DNA of 37,510 nucleotides from Deltaproteobacteria bacterium RBG_16_49_23 (GTDB taxonomy: Bacteria > Desulfobacterota > BSN033 > UBA1163), in NCBI GenBank assembly GCA_001798855.1, contig MGQQ01000075.1, positions 1-37,510 of the forward strand. Reading direction: 5' to 3'. This document shows positions 8,991 to 17,481 of the stretch, piece after piece. The translations under genes were made by a program, and so were the position numbers. The number at the start of each line of letters is the position of its first letter. Position 1 is the first letter of the stretch. Below the pieces are notes generated by a model that did no database searches, was not told the DNA's origin, and saw only the letters and a list, made by a program, of their open reading frames with translations.

Positions 8991-9310
8991 CAAATCCGAA
9001 ATCCGAATATCGAAACAAATCAAAATTTGGAATTTCGGTAACAATTTAGATGTTTTAAAAACTTGTAAAATCCCTCCCCACCTCCCCTGCCTACCCTGCC
9101 TGTGCGGTGCACGCAGACAGGCGGCAGGCAGGCTTTGCCCTCCGGGTCAGAGACACCGCCTACCGGCAGGCAGGCGCTCTGGGTCGGAGACCAAAGGGGG
9201 GAGTAACCCCCCTTTCTCCCCCCTTAAAATAAGGGGGGGATGGGGGGGGGTTATGACAAAGGGGGATTAGATATTTTTTTCAAAGCGCTAAAGTGATACC
9301 AATTTCGAAA
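8991..9310. mobile_element. composite MITE-like inverted-repeat element, copy A (glyQ-recO gap)
   Basis: The left end has degenerate 7-bp units (AAATCCG) and then TTTCGGTAACAATTTAG followed by TTTTAAAA. The right end, read in reverse complement, gives AAATTGGTATCACTTTAGC followed by GCTTTGAAAAA, the same sequence inverted. The core begins TAAAATCCCTCCCCACCTCCC and ends GGGGGATTAGATA. Nested in the core, at about 9087-9160, is a further palindromic block of the CCTGCCTG/CAGGCAGG type. No coding sequence is present, so movement would need a transposase in trans. The element abuts the recO stop codon. Confidence 0.6.
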
Positions 9311-10075
9311 TCATCTCTTAATTTCCCTTAGCACTTTGAGCGACTTCAACTCTTTTCCCAATTGGTGAGTGATAAATCTGGGAAGAATCTCCCGGCTTTC
9401 CGACAGGGCTTGAGGAGTAAATTTGAGCCTGTGGAGTTTCGCCAGTTCCATCTGTGAGACCTGATCGATGAGCCTGGCTGTTCCCACTGAGAGGGGAATG
9501 AGCCTCTCTCCATTCCTTGAACACCTGCCACAAACCAGCGTTCCTTTTTCAAGGGAGAAGAAGACGGAGGGAGCCTCCCTCATCTCCTCCCAGCCCCGTC
9601 TGCATAAACCGCACCGGATCAGATGGGGACGGTAACCGAAGAGAGAGAGCATCCGTATCTCAAACATCCTCAATCGCTCTTCTTCCGTATCCGCCGCATC
9701 AAGATCGACCAGGAAGGAGAGAAGAAGATCAAAAGCCTCCGGGTTCGCCTCCCTCTCTCCTGTCATCTCATTCGCCAATTCCAGATAGTAGCTCCCGTAG
9801 TAGATCTTTTTCAGGTCCTCCCTTATGTTCGGAAAAGCGTTAAGGAGGTCGCCACTCTCCGCCCTCACCAGCCCCATTCCTTCCCGATCGAAAAAGATGA
9901 GACGAAGATGGGAGAAGAGGCCAAGGACATTCTGAAACCGCTTTTTGCTCCTCCTCGCCCCCTTAGCAATCCCCTTCAGTTTTCCGAAATCCCTGGTGAA
10001 GAAAGTGAGGATCTTATCGGACTCTCCGTAATTGAGAGTGCGAGTTACAATGGCGTGGGTCGTGAAAAGTGGCAT
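9311..10075 (-). CDS. recO: DNA repair protein RecO
   Basis: A 254-aa protein of normal RecO length. The N-terminal OB fold carries the family pattern HAIVTRTLNYGESDKILTFFT and GKLKGIAKGARRSKKRF. The helical C-terminal part holds a zinc-finger pair, CGLCRR and CGRCSR. RecO loads RecA onto SSB-coated DNA with RecR in the RecF pathway. The ATG at 10075 has no clear Shine-Dalgarno, because repeat copy B begins within a few bases upstream; insertion may have replaced the original leader. The stop codon is immediately followed by repeat copy A, so the gene is bracketed by two copies of the same element. Confidence 0.93.
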   Translation of the reverse strand: MPLFTTHAIVTRTLNYGESDKILTFFTRDFGKLKGIAKGARRSKKRFQNVLGLFSHLRLIFFDREGMGLVRAESGDLLNAFPNIREDLKKIYYGSYYLELANEMTGEREANPEAFDLLLSFLVDLDAADTEEERLRMFEIRMLSLFGYRPHLIRCGLCRRGWEEMREAPSVFFSLEKGTLVCGRCSRNGERLIPLSVGTARLIDQVSQMELAKLHRLKFTPQALSESREILPRFITHQLGKELKSLKVLREIKR

Positions 10076-10079
10076 AAGA

Positions 10080-10284
10080 GAACCAAATCCGAAATTCGAA
10101 CTTCGAAATCCGAATCAATTTCAAAATTCGTATCAATTTAGTGGTTTGAAATAATCCTTTAAAATCCCTCCCCACCTCCCTTTGCCAAAGGGAGGAGAAA
10201 TTCTTTCCCCCTTTTGACAAAGGGGGATGAAGGGGGATTAGATAACTTTTTAAGAGCGAGTTTAAAGGACTCCATATTCTGATC
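10080..10284. mobile_element. composite MITE-like inverted-repeat element, copy B (recO-lolA gap)
   Basis: The left end has 7-bp units (AAATCCG, AAATTCG, AACTTCG) and then CGTATCAATTTAG followed by TGGTTTGAAA. The core is TAAAATCCCTCCCCACCTCCC, CTTTGCCAAAGGGAGGAG, then CCCCCTTTTGACAAAGGGGG and GGGGGATTAGATAA. The right end inverted gives CTTTAAACTCGCTCTTAAAAA, a degenerate version of the copy A terminus. It fills almost the whole space between the recO start and the lolA stop. The core orientation is the same as in copies A and C. Confidence 0.6.
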
Positions 10285-10287
10285 TAA

Positions 10288-10974
10288 CTACTTGGGTTTC
10301 TTTCCGCCTGTTGGTGACGATTCCTGCATCCTGATGATCTCTGTGCCGGGCGGGACTTTAAACTGGAAGAAGGAACTGGAGAGATTCATATTCGTTTTGA
10401 TATCGGTAAAGCGGGTCCGCGTCACATTTCCCAGACCGTCAAAAACATCCACTTGAATCACGAAATGGGTCTTCTTATCAACGGTCAATGACAACTTCGA
10501 TACAGCCGAATGGGATTCCTTTGGGGTGATTTCCATCACGATAGGGTCTTCCTTCTGGGAAGCGAACTCATTTATATTCAAAAGCTTGAAATCCCGTCTC
10601 AGATCCCCCTCCCCGACCAGAAATCCAAATTCTTTGATCATCTTTTCAGCGTGGGAGACGAGAACCTGGTTTTCCTCGGGCTGGTAAAACCAGAGGGTCT
10701 GGCCGTCCGAGATGAGCTTCTGATTAGGGGTTTTATAGTCCCAGCGCATCATCCCCTTCTTCTTAAAATAGACCTTCCCCTCCCCTTTCTGCGACTGCCG
10801 CATCACCTTGCCGATATATTCCTGGGAAAAATTGGCTTCAAAGTCACTTGTCTTTTCATATTGGTCCTGGATCTCGGTCAAAACGGCTTGAGTCGTCGCC
10901 CCGGAGGCTGCCCCATAAAAAAACAGCCCGGATAGAAAAAAAGAAAAGGAGATCAGAAAAGATTTTTTTTTCAC
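10288..10974 (-). CDS. lolA: outer-membrane lipoprotein carrier protein LolA
   Basis: A 228-aa periplasmic protein with signal peptide KKKSFLISFSFFLSGLFF. The mature part shows the LolA half-barrel pattern: a region near DFEANFSQEY, then GKVYFKKKGMMRWDYKTPNQKLISDGQTLWFYQPEENQV, followed by alternating strands. LolA shuttles lipoproteins from the inner-membrane LolCDE complex to the outer membrane. The start chosen is GTG 10974: AAGGAGG lies 5 bp upstream and the hydrophobic signal begins directly. A longer reading would run back into ftsK and place over 70 unrelated residues ahead of the signal. Only 10 bp separate it from the ftsK stop, indicating an operon; ftsK-lolA adjacency is common in proteobacteria. 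Confidence 0.9.
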   Translation of the reverse strand: MKKKSFLISFSFFLSGLFFYGAASGATTQAVLTEIQDQYEKTSDFEANFSQEYIGKVMRQSQKGEGKVYFKKKGMMRWDYKTPNQKLISDGQTLWFYQPEENQVLVSHAEKMIKEFGFLVGEGDLRRDFKLLNINEFASQKEDPIVMEITPKESHSAVSKLSLTVDKKTHFVIQVDVFDGLGNVTRTRFTDIKTNMNLSSSFFQFKVPPGTEIIRMQESSPTGGKKPK

Positions 10975-10984
10975 ACCATCCTCC

Positions 10985-13261
10985 TTAGGCTTCAATCTTT
11001 TTAACCAAGACCTCCCTTGGCTTAACCCCGTCAGAGGGGCCCACCACCCCTTCCTTTTCCATCTTTTCGATGATGCGGGCCGCCCGGTTATAACCGATTC
11101 GAAACCGTCTCTGGATGAGGGAGATCGAGGCCAGGCCTGTCTCTGCCACAAAGGCAAGAGCTTCATCATATTTCTCGTCATATTCATCCTCTTCCCCCGT
11201 TGCCCCTTTCTCCTTCTTCACCTCCATGAGGATCGAGGTTTCATAAGAAGGTTTCCCCTGCTTTTTCAGAAATTCGACGACGCGCTTGGTCTCCCCACTG
11301 GAGATAAAGGCGCCATGGATGCGTATCAATTTCGAGCTGCCCGGGGGGAGAAAGAGCATATCCCCTGATCCGAGGAGATGTTCCGCGCCAATGGTGTCCA
11401 GAATTGTCCTCGAATCGACTTTCGAAGTAACCTGGAAAGAGATCCGTGCAGGGAAATTGGCCTTGATGAGGCCGGTGAGCACATCGACCGAGGGTCTCTG
11501 GGTGGCCAGGATAAGATGGATGCCCACTGCCCTTGCCATCTGGGCAAGCCGGGTGATCGACTCTTCCACCTCCTTCGATGAAATCATCATCAGGTCAGCC
11601 AGCTCATCGATCACTACGACAATATAGGGGATCCTTTCCATCCTTTCTTCTGTCTTATTTTCATCTCCCTCCAGGGTATCCCCTTTTCGCTTGTAGACCC
11701 TTCCTTTCTCTTTCAGGTCCTTATCCATCTTCTGATGATAATGCTCAATATTTCTGACCGCTTTTTCTGCCAGCACCGTATATCTCCGCTCCATCTCTTC
11801 AACCAGCCACTTGAGGGCAATGGCCGCCTTCTTGGGGTTGGTGACGACAGGGAGGAGGAGATGGGGGATGCCTTCATAATCAGAGAGCTCCAGCATCTTC
11901 GGATCGATCATGAGGAACCGGACCTCTTCCGGAGTGGCCTTGAAGAGGATACTGCTGATCATTGAATTAACAGAGACGCTCTTCCCGGAACCGGTTGATC
12001 CGGCCACCAGAAGATGGGGCATTCTGGCCAGGTCGAAGACAAAGGGTTCCCCTGCAATATCTTTGCCGATTCCGAAGGAGAGTTTCGATTTCGAATTCCG
12101 GAACGAGTCGGAATCGATGATCTCTTTGAGATAGACCGTCTCCCTGACTGCATTGGGGACTTCGATGCCAACCACCGATTTCCCCGGTATGGGGGCGACG
12201 ATCCGTATGGTCACCGCGCTTAGAGCCAGAGCCAGATCATCAGCGAGATTGACGATCCGGCTGACCTTCACCCCGGGAGCGGGCTCGAACTCATAGACCG
12301 TGATGACGGGGCCGGGTCTCACCTCCACGACCCGCCCCTCAACCCCATAATCCAGAAGCTTTTTCTCCAGGATGCGGGAGTTCATCACCAGGCTGTCCCG
12401 GTCGATCTTCTGTCTCTTCTCTGTCTCAACATCGAGAAGGGAGATGGGCGGGAGTTGGAACTCCTTTCCGGACTCTGCAAATTCAAAGGCTCCCTGTTCG
12501 ACGATCTCATCCCGTTTCTTCGAGGGCGTTGCTCTGTCAACGACCACAACCGGAGGAGCCTCCCTCGGTTCCCCTCTTGCTTCCCCATTGACCTCCCCTT
12601 TAACCTCGGCCTTCTCCTGCTTCCGCTTCCCTAACTTTTTTGCCCTCTCCGTCTGCTCCCTTCTGACCATCTTCATCGTGCTCAACTTCTCCACGAGTCT
12701 GGCCATTCCACTGCCCAGGCGGCGGAGGACGGCAATAAAGGAGATCCCTGTGCCTAAAACGAAACCGAGGATCAAAAGCGCGGCACAGAGGATCGTGGCT
12801 CCGGGAAGGTTAAAATATCGGACCAGATTTCTGGATAGAATTTCCCCTATAAATCCTCCCACCAGGAGGTCCTGTGTGTAAATCCGGAGGGGCTTGATCC
12901 ATAAACTGAAGAGGGAGAAGAGGGAGGAGGTGGTCAGGAGGATGACCGCCCAGCCTCCTAATTTGATCAGCGGATACTTCCATTCCCAGTGAAGGATGAA
13001 GCTGAAGGCATAGAAGCCGAGGACGAACGAGATGAGAAAGGAAGGAAATCCGAACCCCTGGAAGAGAAAACCTGAAACATAGGCTCCGACAATCCCCATC
13101 CAGTTATGGATCTCTTTTCCCTTTTGGGAGGAGTAAGAGAAAAGGGATGGATCTGACGGATCGTATGAGATCAGGCTGAGAAAGAGGAAGATGGCGACGG
13201 CGATCAGTGCAATCCCGATGATTTCCCGTTTCAACTTTTCTTTGATGGAATCTTCAATCAC
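10985..13261 (-). CDS. ftsK: DNA translocase FtsK
   Basis: A 758-aa protein with four predicted membrane helices in the first 180 residues, a charged linker (about 195-290) and the translocase motor. Walker A is GSTGSGKS at 421-428 and Walker B is VVVIDELAD at about 547-555. The C-terminal gamma winged-helix domain (about 690-758, IQRRFRIGYNRAARIIEKME) reads KOPS sites and contacts XerD. The protein couples chromosome dimer resolution and segregation to division. The linker is short relative to that of E. coli FtsK, like SpoIIIE-sized members. The start is GTG 13261, one base after the plsC stop, with GGGGGATGAT upstream, so translation is probably coupled. Confidence 0.96.
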   Translation of the reverse strand: MIEDSIKEKLKREIIGIALIAVAIFLFLSLISYDPSDPSLFSYSSQKGKEIHNWMGIVGAYVSGFLFQGFGFPSFLISFVLGFYAFSFILHWEWKYPLIKLGGWAVILLTTSSLFSLFSLWIKPLRIYTQDLLVGGFIGEILSRNLVRYFNLPGATILCAALLILGFVLGTGISFIAVLRRLGSGMARLVEKLSTMKMVRREQTERAKKLGKRKQEKAEVKGEVNGEARGEPREAPPVVVVDRATPSKKRDEIVEQGAFEFAESGKEFQLPPISLLDVETEKRQKIDRDSLVMNSRILEKKLLDYGVEGRVVEVRPGPVITVYEFEPAPGVKVSRIVNLADDLALALSAVTIRIVAPIPGKSVVGIEVPNAVRETVYLKEIIDSDSFRNSKSKLSFGIGKDIAGEPFVFDLARMPHLLVAGSTGSGKSVSVNSMISSILFKATPEEVRFLMIDPKMLELSDYEGIPHLLLPVVTNPKKAAIALKWLVEEMERRYTVLAEKAVRNIEHYHQKMDKDLKEKGRVYKRKGDTLEGDENKTEERMERIPYIVVVIDELADLMMISSKEVEESITRLAQMARAVGIHLILATQRPSVDVLTGLIKANFPARISFQVTSKVDSRTILDTIGAEHLLGSGDMLFLPPGSSKLIRIHGAFISSGETKRVVEFLKKQGKPSYETSILMEVKKEKGATGEEDEYDEKYDEALAFVAETGLASISLIQRRFRIGYNRAARIIEKMEKEGVVGPSDGVKPREVLVKKIEA

Positions 13262-13262
13262 A

Positions 13263-13982
13263 TCATCCCCCGCTCTTGGTGATCAAGTCAAAATTTCTTG
13301 AAATCGTTTCGCTCACCCTCTCCATCAAGGCGGGTCTGTCTTTTAATGAATAAGGCTCTGTCTCAATGGGGTTCCCAATCTTTATCCGGATCTCTCCGGA
13401 GGAGGCTGTTAACCTGTCCTTTGCCATGATCTCCCGGCTTCCGGCAACCGAAATGGGGATGATGGGAACTTTCGATTTCATGGCCAGGGTAAACCCTCCC
13501 TTTTTGAAAGGTTGAATCGAACCGTCCGGGCTCCTCGACCCTTCCGGAAAGATGACGACCGACATCCCCTCCCTGATCCGTTGGGCGGCTTGATTCATCG
13601 CCTCCACGGTCTCCCGCGTCCCCTGGCGGTCGATGCTGATATAGCCCGCGGCGGCCATTGTCCACCCGAAGAAAGGGATGGAGAAAAGCTCTTTTTTCAC
13701 CAGCCATTTGAATTGAAAAGGAAGATGGCCGAGGAGGGCAAAGATATCGTAGCTTCCCTGGTGGTTCGACATAAAGACGAAAGGGCCTTTCCCTTCAATT
13801 TGCTCGAGCCCCTCGACTTTCACCTTTACCCCATTAGCAAGCAAGGCGCTCCTTCCCCAGAGTCGCGCACAATGGTGGCCTATCCTCCCTTTTCGGTCAA
13901 ACGGGTAGGTAAGCAGGGTCAAGATCCCCAGGACCAATGTAGCGATCACAATACAAGACCAAACAAAAATGGTTCGAACCAT
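13263..13982 (-). CDS. plsC: 1-acyl-sn-glycerol-3-phosphate acyltransferase (PlsC family)
   Basis: A 239-aa membrane-associated acyltransferase. An N-terminal hydrophobic helix (about 4-26) is followed by acyltransferase motif I, NHQGSYD (residues 73-79, catalytic His74 and Asp79), and motif III, FPEGSRS (145-151). It transfers an acyl chain to lysophosphatidic acid to make phosphatidic acid for phospholipids. The gene is first of a tight plsC-ftsK-lolA set. The start is ATG 13982; only a weak CAGGG precedes it. The region upstream is a field of 9-bp repeats rather than an ordinary promoter. Activity on another lysophospholipid cannot be excluded. Confidence 0.88.
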   Translation of the reverse strand: MVRTIFVWSCIVIATLVLGILTLLTYPFDRKGRIGHHCARLWGRSALLANGVKVKVEGLEQIEGKGPFVFMSNHQGSYDIFALLGHLPFQFKWLVKKELFSIPFFGWTMAAAGYISIDRQGTRETVEAMNQAAQRIREGMSVVIFPEGSRSPDGSIQPFKKGGFTLAMKSKVPIIPISVAGSREIMAKDRLTASSGEIRIKIGNPIETEPYSLKDRPALMERVSETISRNFDLITKSGG

Positions 13983-13992
13983 AAACTGAACC

Positions 13993-14165
13993 CTGGAATA
14001 ATGGAATAGTGGAACATTGGAACATTGGAATATTGGATAAGAAATGGAATATTGGAATATTGAGTTAAAGCCAAAAGAGGTTTTTCAACATTCCATCATT
14101 CCAGTTTTCCAGTGTTCCAAAGGATTTCTTCCATTATTCCATTATTCCATTATTCCATTATTCCG
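13993..14165. repeat. 9-bp degenerate tandem repeats in inverted orientation
   Basis: The left arm (13993-14062) consists of units such as GGAATATTG, GGAACATTG and GGAATAATG. The right arm (14087-14165) consists of the complement, ATTCCATTA. About 25 bp, including AAGCCAAAAGAGG, lie between the arms. The arms could pair into a long imperfect hairpin. The array fills the plsC-cooC gap; open frames through it are artefacts of the repeats. Confidence 0.75.
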
Positions 14166-14169
14166 GCTT

Positions 14170-14943
14170 TTAGATTCTCTTTTCCAGCTCCTGGAGGATA
14201 GCCTTTACCTCTTCTTTGATCCGATCGTCTATGTCATAGGGAGACTTCCCTTCCCTGTCTGCCTGGAGGACCTTCGGATTAAAACTCATATGGCCCAGGA
14301 CCGGAAAATCGGAAAGGCTCTCCTCGATCACCTTCCGGTCTTCTTCGGAATTGACCTTGTTGCCGACAATCATCGTATTCTTAATCTTCAGATCCTCTCC
14401 CAGCTTCTTAATCTGTCTGGCGGTATTGATGGCCCTCTGCCCGGGTTCGACGACGATGACCAGGGCATCCACATAACTCGTGCTTCCCCTTCCCAGATGC
14501 TCCAGGCCTGCTTCCATATCAATGATAAGCGCCTCGTCTCTCAGAACGAGAACATGGCGAACCAGGTTCTTCAGAAGCACATTTTCAGGGCAGAAACACC
14601 CTCCGCCTCCCTGGGGGATACATCCCAGGAGAAGAAGTTTCACCCCGTGGTAGGTGACTCCCAGCTCATCCGGTATATCGTCTACTTTGGGATTGAGTTT
14701 AAACATCGAGCCATAACTCCCTTTTTTCGACCCTGTTCTCTCTTCGATCAGCGAAGTCATCGAAGCAATGGGAGAGAGTTTTGCCAGAGCTTCTCTGGGC
14801 AGCCCAATGGCAGAGGCCAGGTTCGAATCCGGGTCGGCATCGATGGCGAGAACCTTTTTCCCCTTCTCGGCTAAGATGCGTGCCATCACTCCTGCAAGCG
14901 TTGTCTTCCCTACGCCACCCTTTCCTGAAATCGCAATCTTCAT
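14170..14943 (-). CDS. cooC: CooC-type nickel-insertion ATPase (CO dehydrogenase maturation)
   Basis: A 257-aa MinD/SIMIBI-class P-loop ATPase. The deviant Walker A is GKGGVGKTT (residues 7-15), and ADPDSN follows at 36-41. The metal-binding CxC of CooC/AcsF is present in GGGGCFCPEN (Cys116, Cys118), preceded by GCIPQGGGG. CooC dimers bind nickel at this motif and help assemble the C-cluster of Ni-CO dehydrogenase. Its presence suggests CO oxidation or the Wood-Ljungdahl pathway in this organism, but no CODH/ACS gene is nearby. ATG 14943 has GAGGAGGAT upstream. The upstream region has a dyad that may be an operator. Confidence 0.85.
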   Translation of the reverse strand: MKIAISGKGGVGKTTLAGVMARILAEKGKKVLAIDADPDSNLASAIGLPREALAKLSPIASMTSLIEERTGSKKGSYGSMFKLNPKVDDIPDELGVTYHGVKLLLLGCIPQGGGGCFCPENVLLKNLVRHVLVLRDEALIIDMEAGLEHLGRGSTSYVDALVIVVEPGQRAINTARQIKKLGEDLKIKNTMIVGNKVNSEEDRKVIEESLSDFPVLGHMSFNPKVLQADREGKSPYDIDDRIKEEVKAILQELEKRI

Positions 14944-14963
14944 CGGACCATCCTCCTCAAAGA

Positions 14964-15002
14964 GTTAGACAATCATAGCTAAAATTTCTTAAAATGTCTA
15001 AC
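14964..15002. promoter_or_regulatory. inverted repeat upstream of cooC, possible operator
   Basis: GTTAGACA (14964-14971) and its exact complement TGTCTAAC (14995-15002) are separated by 23 bp. On the minus strand the spacer contains TATGAT, a good -10 match. A dyad enclosing a -10 element about 20-60 bp before the start codon is the usual layout of a repressor or activator site; no known box is recognised. Confidence 0.35.
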
Positions 15003-15060
15003 CGAACCTATTTGAAGTTTACCAACTGAACTTCCTCCCCCTTTGCTAAACTGATCCTTC

Positions 15061-15203
15061 CCTATCCCCCATCCCCCTCCTGACCTCCCCCTTGAAGGGG
15101 GAGGAGTTACGCGAAGCACGTGACGATTCCCCTCCCCTTCAGCCTGCCTGCGCGAAGCCGCTTCGGCGAAGGCAGGGGGGAGGGACGGGGTGGGGGTGGG
15201 GTA
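15061..15203. repeat. GC-rich hairpin repeat D, with a nested palindrome
   Basis: The block CCCCATCCCCCTCCTGACC is followed by CTCCCCCTTGAAGGGGGAG and a second half ending CGGGGTGGGGGTGGGG. The same order of blocks is found at 26742-26835. Here the second hairpin is interrupted at about 15142-15175 by GCCTGCCTG ... GAAGGCAG, which the other copy lacks. It lies between the divergent cooC and MFS genes and contains no gene. Confidence 0.65.
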
Positions 15204-15327
15204 AGCCAAAGCCTCAATTGCAACAGTCGTATGTTCCTTCCTTGTGTTCAGCCCCCCGAGATAGGGGCACGGTTCCTTGAAATACCATTTGACAAATCGA
15301 ATTCCAATCAATAATGATAAGGACGTT

Positions 15328-16503
15328 ATGGTGAAGATGAACAAGAAGGCGCTGGGCCTCCTCAGCGCCGCCCATTTCGTCACCGACTTAAACCAGGGAG
15401 CCCTCCCTGCCCTGCTTCCCTTTTTCAAAGAGGCGCTCAACCTCTCCTATACGACGGCAGGCGCCATTCTTCTCTCTGCAAACCTGACCTCATCCATTAT
15501 TCAACCCGTATTCGGGCATCTCTCGGATAGAAAGCCCATCGGATGGCTCCTCCCTCTGGCTCCCCTTATTGCCTGCCTGGGTATCTCTGCCTCAGGCTTT
15601 ATCCCTCACTACTTCCTTCTTCTGGCCTGCATCATCGCGAGCGGCATCGGGATTGCGATTTTCCATCCGGAAGGGTTCAAAACAGCCTATTTTTTTACGG
15701 GTGAGAAAAAAGCAACGGGCATGTCCATCTTCGCTGTCGGCGGAAACCTGGGCATTGCCCTTGGTCCAATCTGGGCGCTTATTCTTGTCACTTCTCTGGG
15801 TCTTCGGGGAACTCTCGGTATGATCGTGCCCGGGATTCTCATCGGGGGCGTTTTGCTTTTCAACCTTTCAGAGATCACTTCTCCTGTGGAGACAGCCCAC
15901 AAGGAGGCTAAAAAGGAAGAGAGGAAACCTCTTACAAAAGATCAAAAGTGGACTTTCTTCCTCCTTGTAACCGTTGCCACGGTTCGAGCATGGATACAAT
16001 TCGGCATGGCGACCTACATCCCTTTCTACTATATCAATTACCTAAAAGGGAACCCCCTCTATGCAGGGAAACTTGTTTCCACCTTTCTCATCTCAGGAGC
16101 TGCAGGAACGCTGATCGGAGCGCCGCTGGCGGACCGGTGGGGCCACAAGAAATTTTTGCATATCACTTTGCTCCTTTCATTTCCTTTTCTCCTCCTCTTC
16201 TATTACAGCAGCGGCTTCATCTCTTTCATTCTCCTCGGAATCGCAGGAATGGTCTTAATCTCATCCTTTGCCCTCACAACGGTGATGGGCCAGGCTACCC
16301 TCCCCCAGCACCTGGGGATCGCTTCGGGAATGATGGTCGGATTTACCATGAGCGCAGGGGGAATTGGCGTCACCATACTGGGAGTCATTGCGGATGCCTG
16401 GGGTGTGCCCATGGCGATGAAGACGATCTTGATCCTGCCCCTGATCGCCTTTGGCATCTCCCTGATGGTGAAGTATCCTTTAAAGTTGAAAGGAGAGCGA
16501 TGA
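15328..16503 (+). CDS. MFS transporter, fosmidomycin-resistance (Fsr) type
   Basis: A 391-aa integral membrane protein with about 12 predicted helices. It begins LGLLSAAHFVTDLNQGALPALLPFF, which is characteristic of the Fsr branch of the major facilitator superfamily, and has FGHLSDRKPIGW in the loop 2-3 signature position. A lysine- and glutamate-rich loop (HKEAKKEERKPLTKDQ) separates the two six-helix halves. Members export drugs or small metabolites by proton exchange; the substrate is unknown here. ATG 15328 has AAGGA close upstream; an alternative is ATG 15337. Its TGA overlaps the ATG of the epimerase (ATGA), indicating translational coupling, perhaps by chance of packing rather than shared pathway. 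Confidence 0.85.
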   Translation: MVKMNKKALGLLSAAHFVTDLNQGALPALLPFFKEALNLSYTTAGAILLSANLTSSIIQPVFGHLSDRKPIGWLLPLAPLIACLGISASGFIPHYFLLLACIIASGIGIAIFHPEGFKTAYFFTGEKKATGMSIFAVGGNLGIALGPIWALILVTSLGLRGTLGMIVPGILIGGVLLFNLSEITSPVETAHKEAKKEERKPLTKDQKWTFFLLVTVATVRAWIQFGMATYIPFYYINYLKGNPLYAGKLVSTFLISGAAGTLIGAPLADRWGHKKFLHITLLLSFPFLLLFYYSSGFISFILLGIAGMVLISSFALTTVMGQATLPQHLGIASGMMVGFTMSAGGIGVTILGVIADAWGVPMAMKTILILPLIAFGISLMVKYPLKLKGER

Positions 16504-17480
16504 AAACGGTCCTGGTCACGGGTGGAGCGGGCTTCATCGGTTCCCACCTTTGCGAAAGGCTCCTTAGGGAAGGCCATTCTGTGATCTGCCTCGACAACTT
16601 CGACAGTTATTACGATCCCAACCTGAAAATCAGAAATGTGCAGAACCTGGGCCGGAAATATCCGGACCGGTTTGAGATCATTACAGGGGATATTCGCAAT
16701 GGACAGCATCTTCGTGGGCTTTTCGAAAAGAACCGGATTGATGCTGTCTTCCATCTTGCTGCAAGAGCCGGGGTAAGGCCTTCCATTGCTGATCCCCTCC
16801 TTTATGAGGATGTAAATTTAAAGGGAACGACCACACTCCTCGAGGCCTGCAAGGAATTTGGGATAAAAGACTTCATCTTTGCCTCATCGTCCTCGGTCTA
16901 TGGAGAAAATCAGAGGGTTCCTTTTTCAGAAACGGATCTCGATATTCAACCCATCTCACCCTATGGGGCCACCAAGCGGGCGGGCGAACTTCTCTGTTAT
17001 ACCTATCATCATCTTTATGAAATGAATATCGCCTGCCTCCGGATCTTCACGGCCTATGGGCCCCGGCAGAGGCCGGAGATGGCCATTCACAAATTTACTT
17101 CGTTGATGGACCAGGAAAAAGAGATTCAGATGTACGGAGATGGCTCTTCAAAAAGGGACTATACCTATATCGACGACCTGATCGACGGGATGATGGCTGT
17201 CCTTCAGCGTCATAAAGGCTTTGAGATTTACAATCTCGGAGAATCCCAAACCACTTCCTTGAAAGAACTTATCGGCTTGATTGAGTCAGCGCTTGGGAAA
17301 AAAGCAAAGATTAAAGTAATGGAACCCCAGCCTGGCGATGTTTCGATTACCTATGCGGACATCACCAAGGCCAAACGATTGCTGAACTATCAACCCAAAG
17401 TCAGCATGGACGAAGGCATTAGACGATTCGTTGAATGGTATAAAGAGAACAGGTACCCTTCCCGGGAACGTTCAGATTGA
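16500..17480 (+). CDS. NAD-dependent nucleotide-sugar epimerase (UDP-glucuronate 4-epimerase-like)
   Basis: A 326-aa extended short-chain dehydrogenase. The Rossmann motif is GGAGFIG (8-14). Catalysis uses Ser-Ser in FASSSSVYG and the YxxxK pair Tyr155/Lys159 in SPYGATKRAGE. The block FTAYGPRQRPEMAIHKF and the YGDGSSKRDYTYIDD stretch match UDP-glucuronate 4-epimerases and the close UDP-glucose 4-epimerase branch. The product would feed lipopolysaccharide or capsule synthesis. The start is ATG 16500, which overlaps the stop of the MFS gene by ATGA; a longer in-frame reading back to 15948 runs inside the MFS gene and is not real. Exact sugar specificity is uncertain. Confidence 0.9.
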   Translation: MKTVLVTGGAGFIGSHLCERLLREGHSVICLDNFDSYYDPNLKIRNVQNLGRKYPDRFEIITGDIRNGQHLRGLFEKNRIDAVFHLAARAGVRPSIADPLLYEDVNLKGTTTLLEACKEFGIKDFIFASSSSVYGENQRVPFSETDLDIQPISPYGATKRAGELLCYTYHHLYEMNIACLRIFTAYGPRQRPEMAIHKFTSLMDQEKEIQMYGDGSSKRDYTYIDDLIDGMMAVLQRHKGFEIYNLGESQTTSLKELIGLIESALGKKAKIKVMEPQPGDVSITYADITKAKRLLNYQPKVSMDEGIRRFVEWYKENRYPSRERSD

Positions 17481-17481
17481 A

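Noticed and set aside
8345-9049. Long plus-strand open frame (234 codons) opposite glyQ and the repeat
   Set aside because: It is the antisense of the highly conserved glyQ gene and runs on into repeat DNA; no ribosome site or family pattern.
10975-11187. N-terminal extension of lolA
   Set aside because: It overlaps the ftsK 3' end; the signal peptide and ribosome site support GTG 10974.
14815-14840. GGTTCGAATCC, the T-loop sequence of tRNA genes
   Set aside because: It lies within the cooC coding sequence and no acceptor or anticodon stems can be formed around it.
14044-14874. Plus-strand open frame (276 codons) opposite cooC
   Set aside because: It starts in the 9-bp repeats and then mirrors cooC; composition is that of a shadow frame.
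15948-16499. N-terminal extension of the epimerase frame
   Set aside because: It lies within the MFS gene in another frame; the Rossmann motif defines the start at 16500.
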